Shown here in pieces: positions 44,566-56,087 of a DNA stretch of 64,000 nucleotides. The notes beneath the pieces were generated by a model. It was not told where the DNA came from, ran no database searches, and was given only the letters and a program-made list of their open reading frames with translations. The position numbers were made by a program, and so were the translations under genes. Origin of the DNA: Rhizoctonia solani. Lineage: Eukaryota; Basidiomycota; Agaricomycetes; Cantharellales; Ceratobasidiaceae. The stretch spans positions 1,550,001 to 1,614,000 of the forward strand of contig NC_057371.1 in NCBI RefSeq assembly GCF_016906535.1, given 5' to 3'. Numbering within the stretch: the stretch's first letter is position 1; every line of letters begins with the position of its first letter.

Positions 44566-45079
44566 TCACATCGAAGCTACTTTTATTAGCGCATATACAT
44601 CAATATGAAATAAACGTAATCTTGTGCAGACGCCATAGTTTAGAACGGCGTCAAATTACTGTTCAGATTCATGGTAAAACTAACAACCAGCTTCTGAAAC
44701 TCAAGCTCTGATTCATACTGAGTGACACCCAACGAAAAATACCAAATAGCAGCAGCAGATATAACTCCGGTAACATCGTACTCCCGGAGTGGGGTATTGA
44801 TCAAGTAGCTATAGGCAGGCAGACCGCGAGTCCGTCGAGCCATAGTCCATAGGATTATATTGTCTTTTGTTAGTGGAGCATAAAAATGGTTAATTGCATG
44901 CTCTCCATTTATTTCCTACCAAAGGTGTCTGAGTTACGGGTTTTAGTGAGGTTTAAATTGTGGCTAAAGTGAAGCCCGGCGCTTGTGTTTTTGAAATGGC
45001 CACACAAAAGTACCTGGGGCGTTTCTTATTCAACTCCCTACTTCAATAGCCGCCAAATTGTTGATTTGACACAACCGGG
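44566..45079. other. Intergenic region between UBXN1-like and makorin-like genes
   Basis: In 514 nt, a minus-strand frame (44843-44640, 67 codons) has no domain. Nothing else is supported. Confidence 0.4.
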
Positions 45080-46188
45080 ATGAGCACCCACCGACCTCCA
45101 AGAGCGATCTGCCGTTATTTTTCTACACCTCGTGGTTGCCGTGCTGGTAGTACGTGTCTCTATGCCCATAATAATATACCTGGCCCAAGCCCTCGACAGG
45201 AAAAGCAAATCTGCATTTATTACAACAAAGGTTTGCTTGAAGATCATCTGGGCTCATCTTCAATTGTTGATCGCTGGCTTCAGGATATTGTAGACGTGGT
45301 ACATCGTGCTGGTACCTTCATTCTGAGTCTGCCTCCGATTCAAAAGAAGCGAGTAACAAACCCAAGGAAACGGAAGATCTCGTCTGCTCTATTTGTTTCG
45401 ATGTTCCGACAGAATTCGGCCTACTTGGTATGCTTATACAACTATAGCCAAACACAAAACGGTGCCTAATCTTCTTGTAGCTGGTTGCTCCCACGTGTTC
45501 TGCTTGAAGGTAAGCAAAACATACCCACAACATCTTTCATTGGCATTAATTTGTGGCCAAGTGTATAATGGACTGGAGGAGCTCCAAAAACAAAGGTGAG
45601 TGTATCTCATTAATACTCAGAATATTATTCCTTTTGATCGACATTGCATACTCATCTCCTTCAAAGATAACGATGTTGTCATCTCGAACACCAACAAGAC
45701 ATGTCCAGTCTGTCGTTCTCCCTCGAAGTTCATCACGCCATCTAGTCGGTTCACACCTAAGGACTCTCCAGAGAGGGCATTATGTGTCGAAGGGTACAAG
45801 GCAACCCTAGCGAAGATCCCCTGCAGGTGACTGTCCTATGTCATGCTCAAATCCCTAGACCGATTCTGACGTTGTGCATAGATATTTTACCAAGAGCCCG
45901 CGCAGTGAGCGATTTTGCCCCTATGGGAAGGATTGTTTCTACCAACACCAGAACGAAGATGGGACGCCTCATGTATTCACTCTTGGAGCTGATGAGATGA
46001 TGGAGAGACACAAGTCTAGGCTGATAGCCTCTAGAGCACTCAACTCGACTGCACTGTTTGACTTGATGTCTACCCATCGTTGGTTTGAAAATCCCTATTT
46101 CGATCGTTATGATAGCGACGAGGATTATGCCTTTCATGGATCCGATATTTCCGAATCGGTGGACTGGATGCCAGAGCTATTTTTTTAA
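45080..46188 (+). CDS. Makorin-type E3 ubiquitin ligase (CCCH-CCCH-RING-CCCH)
   Basis: The ATG at 45080 opens MSTHRPPRAI. First CCCH finger: CRYFSTPRGCRAGSTCLYAH. The second is split by an intron (about 45231-45286): QICIYYNKG joined to YCRRGTSCWYLH. The RING begins LVCSICFDVPTEFGLL and continues over introns with GCSHVFCLKCIMDW and TNKTCPVCRSPSKF. A last CCCH finger, CRYFTKSPRSERFCPYGKDC then FYQH, is followed by LGADEMMERHKSRLIASRAL and an acidic tail (DRYDSDEDYAFHG), ending at 46188. The RING flanked by CCCH fingers is the makorin plan: an RNA-binding ubiquitin ligase. It is short, near 300 residues. No frame break is required once introns are placed. Confidence 0.9.
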
Positions 46189-46394
46189 GTCGTTAAACCC
46201 TTCGCAAACCCTTCCTGTTACCTCGACAAGCCAATGTATCGTAAACATATTGTTCGCTACTCTGAGCTAAACTAACATAATCTCCGTTTGAAATTCCCCT
46301 CATGAGGTTTCGAGGTAGAAGTTGATTACGACCTAATCCCAGATAACGATTCTAATATCGAGAACACAACAGGACAGCAATAATTTCCATATTA

Positions 46395-48025
46395 ATGAGT
46401 CTTAAAAATATGTCGCTTTCCAAATTTGTGGATTGGATTCTACCTCCCTTAATAATAGCATACGCAATGTAAGTTTGTTAATTATAATTAGGAACTACAA
46501 ATTTATAGCCAGGTGCGAACCTACTAACCTTTTCTCAAACAGATGGGGGTTATATATGACCGTGTTTCACGTTGGACGTGAGTCAGACATATACAGCGCA
46601 AATGCATGAGTATTTTCAGCGGTTGATTTAGTTGGGTGGATTGGGTGTCACGAGGGGTCTCCTATCTACGCAGGTACGTGTTTGTGTTATACGAAAAAGG
46701 TACCCACTGAAGCTACTAGCGGATTCTGTGGGAATTGGTAGTAACCTATATCATCTTCAGCTCAGTGGCTGTCTCGATCATTTGTGGTCTGATTATCTCT
46801 CTATGGACACTACCGCCGGATCACGATGTTCCGCCTTGCATAACAGCTGCAGTTGCACAGTCATGGTTCGACCAATATCCACGAGAATGCCACGATAAGG
46901 AAGGCACCATTTCGGTATGCAAACGTGACAAGTGTAATGGGAGAATCAAACCACCCCGCACACATCACTGTTCCGTCTGCCAACGATGCCGAATGGAATG
47001 GGATCATCATGTGAGTGCCTCAAATAAAACTTTTGTGCTCTGCTAAAACCACCGTTTGCCATAGTGTCCCTGGGTAAGTGTGTTAAATCATATACCTTCT
47101 CTATTAACGCTCAATTTGCGAACGATAGGTGGGAAGTTGCTTGACAATCCACCAATCTAAAGCATTCTTACTGCTCTTGGTTACTACTACTTTCAGCACG
47201 TACTTCATGGCGGCACCAGTCATCGAACCCATTGTTGATGGCGTATACGCTATGTATAACATTTCACGTTCTCATCCAGGTTGTAATCGACTATGGTGGG
47301 ACTGGTGGGGATCCTATGTTATATTTGGAGGCCCGGGCGGACGTTGGGTACTCGGCACAGCCCTTGGTTACTGGGTAGCTGAGCCTCAATTACCATTCAA
47401 TCCCCGGGGGTGTCGACACGGACTCCCCTTCATGCAGCCTACATCGAGCGCAGCGCTTACGCTTATTATGGCATTATCCTTAGCGACTTTCTGTCTGGTA
47501 TGCCTGCAACTCTGGGACTATAAAGCCATGACTGAATACTAGTTAGGTGCTGGCGCTACAGATGATGTTCCGTCTACTACGTGGGCACACTACAATCGAA
47601 GCATTGCAGACCAGCACTCTACGCAAGAGGGATAAGGTCTCGCCTCGGTTTTTATGGTTGCCTGGTACGAGTATCGATGTCCCTGTAAAACACCAGTCCT
47701 ATGAAGCGACCGCGTTGGGAGTTGGTAGACAGGTTGAGGAGATGCGGAGAAGGCCCACTGCACAACTTGCGCACACTCCATCACAAACGCATGGATCGAC
47801 TGTGTCGCTGGATTTCAATACGCGCATATACGACCTCGGAATTTGGGAAAATGCCAAATTGTACTTGAGTAGACCTATGTTTCCTTCTAAAAATTCTGCC
47901 CAGTAAGTTCCTATATTTTGAAATGATGTTGACTATCGTCCTGAGACAGTGACCAAAGGGAGTTGCGGAAGCCTCCTCGCATTAACCCAGATATTATTAG
48001 ACGTCTAAAGAAGGCTAAGATATAA
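46395..48025 (+). CDS. DHHC-type protein S-palmitoyltransferase
   Basis: This membrane enzyme attaches palmitate to cysteines. The ATG at 46395 gives MSLKNMSLSKFVDWILPPLI then IAYAM at the end of exon 1. Later exons give the second span, VVTYIIFSSVAVSIICGLII. The DHHC cysteine-rich domain covers 46910-47075: CKRDKCNGRIKPPRTHHCSV, CQRCRMEWDHH then CPW in a tiny exon (47066-47074), completing DHHC. Two further membrane regions follow: AFLLLLVTTTFSTYFMAAPV and SSAALTLIMALSLATFCLVL. The C-terminal tail is cytosolic and ends RELRKPPRINPDIIRRLKKA. Five or more introns. It belongs to a basidiomycete subgroup with a longer N-terminal lumenal loop; I cannot assign it to a named yeast PFA/SWF1 orthologue. 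Confidence 0.88.
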
Positions 48026-48147
48026 AGACATGTAAAGTAATTTGGCCGAGTATTAGACTGGTGTATTTTAATGATACAGAATAAGAGAAGTATTAAATCG
48101 ATATCGTACATATTCAGGAATATAACGAAAATATAAAAGAGATTAAT

Positions 48148-50272
48148 CTAGGCGTTTAATTTGGTCTCTCGCTTTACATCGCTGGCCCACTTGAAGTAAT
48201 TGCACCGGTACCGGGGGTCGACTTCTTCCCGAAGCCTTGTAGATTTACCTGAGTCATATCCAGGCCCCATTGGCCTTCGATCCGAGTTGAGTGATAAATA
48301 AGGTACATGAAAAAGAATATTGGGCAACGCACATTGAACATATGAAAAATTTCTTCCCCTTATTGGGACCGGCTTTGTTGACGGTAAACTCTTTGGTTGG
48401 GGCATCATGGACGATGCACCTGGGGGGCTCGACAGGTCGCATCAGCTGGAACCACTTGTGTTTGGCTGATTCTGTACTCTTCACTTGGGAGTTGGACTCC
48501 AAATTCGACTCAGAAAGCACAAACCCACTCTTTGGCTTTGGAGACCTGGCTTCATCCTCAGAGTCGCTGACCTCTATTGGCGGAGAGCTGAACCGTTTAG
48601 CTGAGCTTTTTGGTTGGAAAGAGTTTGTAAAGAAGTTTGAGAGCTTGCGTTGGTTGCTGACCGTGCCAGTTGTCTGGGATTTCTTGGGTTTTTTGGGGCT
48701 GGTGTCTCCAGTTTCCAACCTGGAGCTAGTGGCCTTCCTTTTGTGTCCGTTTATTCCAGCAGGTTTTCCTGATTCGGTTTGTCCAGCGGCTAGGAGGGGC
48801 ACCTGAGTAGAGCAACCCGAAACGGACCCGGCACTAGGCGATTCATCGTTTCGAATCTCAGCCCCCGACCCAATTTTCTGGAGGTTATGTTCAGAAGTTT
48901 GAGTTGATGGCTTGGATATGGAATGTGACGATTCCTTTGAAAAGAATGCGGACAAAAGCTTCTGTTTATCAGAAAATTCATCCCAGAACTTCGTTGATAT
49001 CGGCGGCGGGTCCCTCTGTTGCCCAGAAACACTAGCAAGACCCAAGAAGTCCGCCAGATGCAATACCTCTCCGTCAGATGAGGTAATTTCGTCATGAAGG
49101 TCAATGAATATGGGGCAGTGATCGGATCCACGTATATCCGGCTGAATATCTCCATGTTTGAACCAAGGCAAAAGTCCTTTCGTGATTAGAATGTAGTCTA
49201 TCCGGGTACCATAGTTTGATTCACGAGCATTGGTCCTCGTATCCCAACCTGTACTTGTATTAGGAATAAAGGCCAATCGAATCGATCTTACTCACATGTG
49301 AACATCTTTTCCCGATTAGGCCACGAGCTTCTGATTGCGTCGACCATAGGTCCTTCTGGATCCAACCACTGACGAAACCATGTTCGAACAGGTGAGTCCC
49401 AAAACGCATTTTTTCTAGAGTCCAAATTCCCTTCGCAGTGGTCGATTGGAGCAGCAACGACATTCAGATCGCCAAGGACAATGACTTCTCTCCCTTCTTG
49501 CATGAGAATCCGGACACGGTCTTCAAGTACCTTGTGAAAGTTATATTTGAAAGGCATGCGTTCTTCCGAAGTAAGATTGGGGCAGTATACGTTGATCAAG
49601 ACGAACAATCCAAAGTCAACGACTAAGCTGCGTCCCTCACTATCCAAATCGCTTAGCTCTGTTGGGATACCGCCTTCTTCCTCGGGCATTAATTCGAGCT
49701 GTATCGCTTTCGTCAAACTGAGAAAGATTAGGCAAAATAAGATCTTACCAAGCCTGATTCTGGATAGGCCTTCGAAATATGTTCTTGTACGTCCATTTGT
49801 ATTTTACTCGTTGATTGGTATCCTCCAAGTAGCCCTTCTTCAGCCTTGAGGGGCGCAACCCTTGTGTTGTTAGTGTAGACGGCCACTCCACTATACCCCC
49901 CTTTGCTTTTGGGAAACGACATCACGGCATTATAGTTCTCCGGAACAGCCAGTGATCTTGTCAGAAGCTGTCGAGATATTTTCATCTCTAGCGTTGTTGG
50001 TTAGTGAAACATTGGTCTGAAATATGTTGTCACTTACCTTGGAAGCAAACAATATCGGCACCTAGCTCTTTAAGCATTTCGCCACATGTTTTAAGCTCAT
50101 ACCATCTAATCAGCACCAGTGGGTCAATATTAGTTTTCAGGGCAAGGTGATAACGTGTTGCTAACGGATGATACTGCGACAGTGTTCGTATTCCATTCTG
50201 TATATCTTATATTACCACCCAATACTTTGCCATAAGATTACAACTTACCACGTTCCAGCTCAGTATTCTCAT
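48148..50272 (-). CDS. apn2: AP endonuclease 2 (APN2/APE2)
   Basis: This is an exonuclease III-like enzyme of base-excision and single-strand-break repair. Exon 1 starts at the ATG at 50272: MRILSWNV, joined to NGIRTLSQYHP. Catalytic blocks: GADIVCFQEMKIS (Glu), FGLFVLINVYCPNL, EVIVLGDLNVVAAPIDHCEG (GDxN), NAFWDSPVRTWFRQWLDPEG, YGTRIDYILITKGLLPW and IRGSDHCPIFIDL (SDH). The long C-terminal region has two PCNA-box-like motifs, QKLLSAFF (about 48965) and QRKLSNFF (about 48646), and basic stretches (SPKKPKKSQ). It ends in a GRF zinc finger: PPRCIVHDAPTKEFTVNKAG, KKFFICS then RPMGPGYDSGKST and CNYFKWASDV. The arrangement is exactly that of APE2. It is on the same strand as mS29, 278 bp downstream of it. 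Confidence 0.95.
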
Positions 50273-50550
50273 TCAATTATAGTTTTCTGGAGATAGATAA
50301 TATATTGCTCTGGTAATAAATTTCGATATTAATGCTGGATATGTTGGTGGAGTTTGGAGTCCCCTTAGAGATGGGTCAACGAATGACATAATCACGAGCT
50401 AAGCGCCTCTTGTTTTGAACCCGACTGGTATTGAATGAAATGAGTATTTGTGAAAAATATATGACCCTGGCATCAGTGTACCACGTTCGTATCATATACA
50501 CTTGCGCATATCTCCTTAGGAAGTCCCCAGAGTAGTCAAAAGTCCAGTTT

Positions 50551-52359
50551 TTACAAGCTCCGAGGATTCCCACTCGCTTCTACGTACTTGCTAAGGAACA
50601 GCGAGTCTTTCGCAGCTAATGACCAGTCGATCCATGATGAGAATAAAATGGGAGTATAAATAGAGACTTACGAGTGTGCAAGACGTTGTTCTTGACCCAA
50701 ATATCGAACATGGATGCTGCTTCGCTTAGCTGCATTTTATATGGTACTGAAAGACCTTGGACGCCTGACGCATAAAACGCGACATCTTTATTCCGGTGTT
50801 CGTACGGGGATACAGACCCGGGTTCGACGACTCCCAATGCCTCTTTCAGGGGAAGTGGTGCAAGGAATCGTGCGTCAGTACTTGATAGCGCTCCGACGAC
50901 CGCACCCTTAGCCTGTCATAAACACGGATGATTGAGGTTATATATGCGCTGCAATACGTTCAACGTACCAGGATCCGCTTCCCGCTAGCATATTCTAATA
51001 TTAATCTCGGCAAGCTAAGGTGGTGCGAGTATATCAACTGATATTGGGGGTCCCGATATCTTGACATACAGAAGAGAGCTTGGAAGTCATCAATAGCTAG
51101 TAAGACAGGGTGCCTATTTTTATTTCTCAGAACGTTTGTCGTGCTCGAGGGTATTCCGACGTACTCAGCTTGCTCTCCTAGAATCTCTAAGGTGACCGAA
51201 AGCACTTCAGTAGCTAATGATTGATCCTTCTGGCCAATGTTCAATAATACCGACAGTGGATCCCCTTGGGAGAACGAACCCAGACGTTCGTTTGAATGTC
51301 TTTAGTAATTTTAGTACTCGGAGCTAGCAGGATTCCAGAGTTGGCTGAGATAAATTGACCCAACACCTGTGCAGCCAATTCTGGCTGTTGGAATGTCTTT
51401 GTCCTGGGATCATATGCATATGGTGTTGTTGAATCAACCCAACTAATCACTTAAGTAGCGTCACATCTTAGCTTTTATACCAAGGCGACCAGCGTTTTGA
51501 CCTACCTCTCGGTACATATAGGACTATCCATTTGCTTGCTGCAGCATAGTTCGCGGCCTGTAACAATAGATGACTCTTTCCGGACCCGGTAGCACCCGCT
51601 GTGTTAATATGCGGTAAGGTTTAATGAGGTTCAGCAAATATTACAATACTGACTCAATGCTATCCTTGCGTCCTTGTTGGATGTTCCCGACTTGTATCCA
51701 CCGTCCAAGGCGTTAATGACTGTCAGTGTCGTATCGCGAATGACAGACGTGGGATTGGATAAATGCAAGAACTATGTAGCAGTGAGCCGCAGAGTCCGAC
51801 TGTCGGGGCAGCACATACCTCGCTTTCCAAAGAGATAGGCAACCCGAATGTGCCTGTTATACTACCTGGTCCAGAGGGAAGAGATACGGCTGTTCCGACC
51901 GCGCGAGAAGTCAACACATCCTGTACGGATTGATAAGTTCGCCATATATTAAGTTGCCGTTATACATACTGGCGCCAATTGCGGGAGTTTGAGTTCACGT
52001 TGAGGTGGTTGAAGCAAGTGATGGCCTGCAAGGAAATGTGCTGGTAGTGGGCCTACTTTTGCGGCCTGGGAGAGGGAGGTGAGAGGCTGTTAGAGCTCCC
52101 GATGTTTCATGGGCCTTTGGTGAACATACGGCTATCTTTTTATTCCCAGAGTATTCCTCCTTCTTGACTTTGAATCCTCCACCCTTGGATTTTGCAGGAG
52201 CAGTCGCTTTTGTATATGTTCAATAGAGATCAGGGCCTAGCCCAAACTAAACTCACGCTTTGCCGCCTTTGCTTGACAAATCAACCCCGATGTAAACGAG
52301 CGGGAGGTGGGAAGACGAGCACTGCAATACCTTAGAGACTGCTTGGTTGAGCTGAGCAT
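50551..52359 (-). CDS. Mitochondrial small ribosomal subunit protein mS29 (DAP3/Rsm23)
   Basis: mS29 is a GTP-binding protein in the head of the mitochondrial small subunit. The ATG at 52359 opens a presequence rich in Ser/Arg (MLSSTKQSLRYCSARLPTSR). Then come LQPPQRELKLPQLAP and AVSLPSGPGSITGTFGLPIS. The P-loop is GATGSGKSHLLLQAANYAAA then SKWIVLYVPR (about 51600-51515). Next are TPYAYDPRTKTFQQPELAAQ, LAIDDFQALFCMSRYRDPQY (Walker B-like) and IYSHHLSLPRLILEYASGKR. Near the C-terminus is VPYKMQLSEAASMFDIWVKN, ending FLSKYVEASGNPRSL at 50551. About eight introns. It shares a 222-bp divergent promoter with ARPC1. Confidence 0.9.
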
Positions 52360-52581
52360 TGTATCCAAAGTCCACAGCCAAGTCACACAATCCCAATGTG
52401 AGTAGCAATCGAGGTTGGTTCTCACAAATTATTAGGTGAGATCGATCTAATCTTATCTATATCTTGGCGGTCATACCATAACACAGCCACAGCAACGCGA
52501 CTTGCTCACCCTTCTACCACCAGCGGTTCGGAGTCGACTGCTAGTCCTTCGAAAGAAACTACTTAACCTGTAATACACGAA
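52360..52581. promoter_or_regulatory. Bidirectional promoter between mS29 and ARPC1
   Basis: Only 222 bp separate the two start codons, which read outward, so both promoters must lie here. No strong TATA box is seen; there is an AT-rich patch near 52430-52470. Confidence 0.55.
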
Positions 52582-54127
52582 ATGGCTGCTCCTGAGATTA
52601 ATCAGATTGCACAGGTGCCCTTGACATGCCATTCTTTCAGCGCGGACCGCTCTCGTGAGAATATTAATGACATCACCTATACGGACGCGTAGCTAACTCG
52701 ACGGATATCAGAGGTCGCCGTGTCTTTGAACAGCAATGAGGCCCAGATATTCACCCGTAGCGGCGGGGAATGGAAGCCCGGTGAGACTCTCTCTGAGGTA
52801 AGCTCCTTGCCTTCATTGCACAACACAACTAATATCTCGTGTAGCATGACAAGATGATCACATCTATCGATTGGGCTCCAAGCACAAACCGTATTGTTAC
52901 CTGCTCTCAAGACCGTAACGCCTATGTGTGGGAGCAAAAGCAGGACCCTCAGACCGGCGCGACAGTATGGAAACCCACCCTGGTCTTGCTTCGCATCAAT
53001 CGTGCTGCGACTTACGTTCGCTGGAGCCCGAAAGAAGACAAGTTTGCAGTTGCCAGTGGTGCCCGGTAATTAACTTCTCGTGCCTATGATTTCCTATCTT
53101 ATTCTTGCACAGGGCAATTGCTATTTGCTCCTTCGATGAAGAGAATAACTGGTGGGTCGCAAAGCAACTCAAGAAACCCATCCGGTGCGTTTGATTTCTC
53201 TATCTCATAATTTTATAATTATAACGATATGGAATACAGTTCCACTGTCCTAGCTGTCGACTGGCACCCCAACAATGTCTTACTGGCCGCTGGCAGTGCA
53301 GACATGAAGGCACGCGTCTTTTCCGCATATATCAAGGACGTCGACAAGAAGTAAATACTCTGGGATTTAATTTTCCTTTTGCCTATACTTACATTGCCCC
53401 ATAGACCAGCTGCAACCGTCTGGGGTGAGAAGTTGCCTTTCAACACTGTGTGCGGAGAATACGGCTCCCCCAGTGGTGGCTGGGTCCACTCAGTCGCCTT
53501 TTCTCCCTCAGGTGATTTCTTGGCCTTTGCGAGTAAGCATACTTTAACTGTATATAAAGTGTGTTACTAACATTCATTCCAACAGGTCATGATAGTACTA
53601 TCACGATTGTGAACCCTCAAATTGGGGCGCAAACTATCCGTATCTCTACTTTGCCATATGTAACGCTTACATTCGCCTCGGAGTCCTCTCTCGTTGCTGC
53701 AGGTCACGACTGCCAGCCTGTTTTGTTCTCCGATAGCGGGTCAGGTTGGGCGCTCTCCGGGTCACTTGATGATATTACGACCGCCAAGACCCCCGTTGGA
53801 TCTCGCGGCGCCAGTGCTGCAGGTCGCCTAAACAACGAAGCCTTCAATCGTTTCAAGAACGCTGACTCGCGCGGAGCTACCGGACCCCCACCTATCCCAG
53901 GAAGCTCGGCTTCTACTTCCGGCGCCGGTGGAGAACTGCTTACCGTGCATCAGAATACGATCACTAGCGTGCGTGCCTACGAGGGCGAACCAGGAAACGT
54001 TACCCGAGTTAGCACTAGCGGTAAAGATGGTCTCCTAGTGATCTGGGACGTTGCTGTCAAGACAGGTCCTGGTGGTGCCGGAGTTGTAGGGTTGACAGGT
54101 CGCCTGGGTGGTATGCACCTGCGTTGA
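52582..54127 (+). CDS. Arp2/3 complex subunit 1 (ARPC1/Arc40, WD40)
   Basis: ARPC1 is the beta-propeller subunit of the actin-nucleating Arp2/3 complex. The ATG at 52582 starts [22 protein letters not shown] repeats follow: [67 protein letters not shown] then [40 protein letters not shown] (family signature), [40 protein letters not shown], and [20 protein letters not shown]. The inserted Ala/Gly/Ser-rich loop (about 53800-53940) before the last blade is where ARPC1 contacts Arp2/3 activators. It ends [10 protein letters not shown]. Introns of 50-60 nt; one may fall in the first 100 codons at 52655-52710. No frame break. Confidence 0.95.
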
Positions 54128-54178
54128 TCGATCATTTCCGCATGTATATAGTTACGAATAAATCATCAGAGCAGTAAT

Positions 54179-55443
54179 TTACAACCATGTCCTCGATGTG
54201 GGGCCGTACTGTGAGCAAAAATTCCCACTGTGCTCAGGCTTCAATTGCTTGAATACTTCAAGCATCTGTCCTACAGCTAACCGAGGTTCTACTGGTCCTT
54301 CAAAATGAGGATACATGGTCTTGAATTTGTCAAACATGTTCGCGTATGCGAGTATCAACTCTGGAGGCGCTACACAAGTATGTGAGTCTATCGATCCGTT
54401 TTAACTTCCAGGTTGGGGGAATACATACGGGGTGGCCCCTCGAAAGTGTCGACTACGCCTGGCGAAATCGCCAAGAATATAAATCCTTCTTCCTTCAATG
54501 CCAATGCATATTTCAGGATCATGAGATTGAGCGAGTATTTCGATACAGAGTATGGCATATGCGGGGAAAATCCGCAAAGTCTGTAAGACAATTAGCAGGA
54601 CGATGTGGACCAATAAGCGTACTGACCTGGTGAACTCTTCATCCCCTAGTCCACTTGATAGAGATATGACCTTTTTGTGGTTCCCGGCTCTGAGTAACGG
54701 TAAAAACGAATTGATTGTTTGTGAAACACCTGGAAGTTATATCAGCACTGAATGAACGCTACATATTGCAGAAAGCAGAGCTGACCAATGACGTTTGTCT
54801 CGAGAGAAATCCCCAGATCCTCTGCGAGTGATTCAATTGGGCTAAACCCAAGCTCAGGCCTTGAAATACAAGATGATCAAAATGTGCTCACTATTCTGCT
54901 GGAGATACGAAACTAAATAAGAAATGTATACATTAGTCAAAATCCGACATTCAAGTAGTTACTACAATCGGAACGGCTCTATGTAACCAGCATTGTTGAT
55001 GAGCCAGTCTAATTTTCCTTTCGTTATTGAACCAACGTATTCGACAGCATCCTGTCAGCAGACCCTCGTTACACCAGAGTATCCCGAGAAGCCCGATGAA
55101 GAGACCCACCGCCAGTTCCCTCAAACTTCTGATATCCAGCTTGATAATGTGTATGTTCTTGCGTTGGGCTTGTAAATCACGTAGCCTGGTCGCCGCCTCC
55201 GGGTTCCTTGCAAACGCGAAAATGATATTATTCGGGTTTGCGCTCTAGTATCCGAAGATGATGGATAAGAGACAGCAGCGACCAAAGAAGAATAGTCTTA
55301 CCAATTGGTTTGTGAACTCAAACTTAATTATAGGAGTTGAGTTATTGCGATCCGTGAGTCGAAGTGATCATCTCGCGCGCACATAATACAACACTCACAC
55401 CAATGCCCCGATTGGCTCCTGTAATTGCATATGAAACCTGCAT
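54179..55443 (-). CDS. Short-chain dehydrogenase/reductase
   Basis: A Rossmann-fold NAD(P)-dependent oxidoreductase. The ATG at 55443 starts MQVSYAITGANRGIG, with the cofactor motif TGxxxGIG, split by an intron from FEFTNQLV. Then NPNNIIFAFARNPEAATRLR, IIKLDIRSLRELA, an intron, and DAVEYVGSITKGKLDWLINN with the NNAG motif (NNAGYIEP). SPIESLAEDLGISLETNVIG follows. The catalytic YxxxK is in MPYSVSKYSLNLMILKYALA, then FIFLAISPGVVDTFEGPP. The end is LAVGQMLEVFKQLKPEHSGN then SRTWL at 54179. About 260 residues, the classical SDR size; it resembles fungal sniffer-type carbonyl reductases. Substrate unknown. It converges with ARPC1, 51 bp apart. Confidence 0.88.
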
Positions 55444-56087
55444 ATCCTCGTTCAGCGTTTAATATGCAGAACTACCAGACACAAGTTTATCTGTGGTGGG
55501 CGAGGTAATTAGGTGTGCGAGATTAACCTACTGTTATACAATGGTAACTCACTGTGAAGTCAGGCAGTATCCGCCTCTCAACCTGGCAGATATAGAATAA
55601 TGGTTGTACCAGAAGATCCAAAAGAGAGGTGGTGGTTCCTCAAATATGCGCCCAAGGGCCCAAGGGGTTTCATTACCAGGCAAGATACCCTCTCTCTTCC
55701 CAATCGTGGATGGCGCGTATTTACGAACAAGTGTTTAGTTTCACCATAACGACTCTAAGTTAGCCGCCTTACGACAAATATGCCCCTTAATTGGGCCATT
55801 CTCGGGTATCCTTGATCGGCACTGTCAAACGACTTGGGACCTGGGCGTTCGAGACAATCCCCCTGGCCATAGCCGTGATTTTGAAATGAATAAAACCTTA
55901 TGCTTATAGACAACTTATTGCTTGGAATCTATTAAAATTTCTTGAAACACTTATGATGATATTGATTGAAGAAACTACAGTGGTAAATTCCGGACCATTT
56001 GGGGGTGAGCGCCAGGCACAGATTTAAATGAGATCACATGACTGAGCTCACAGCCACTGCACAGCCCTGGTAGCGGAACAGCCATGC
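55444..56087. other. Divergent promoter region between SDR and an uncharacterised gene
   Basis: In 644 nt I see no coding exon, RNA gene or notable repeat. Confidence 0.45.
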
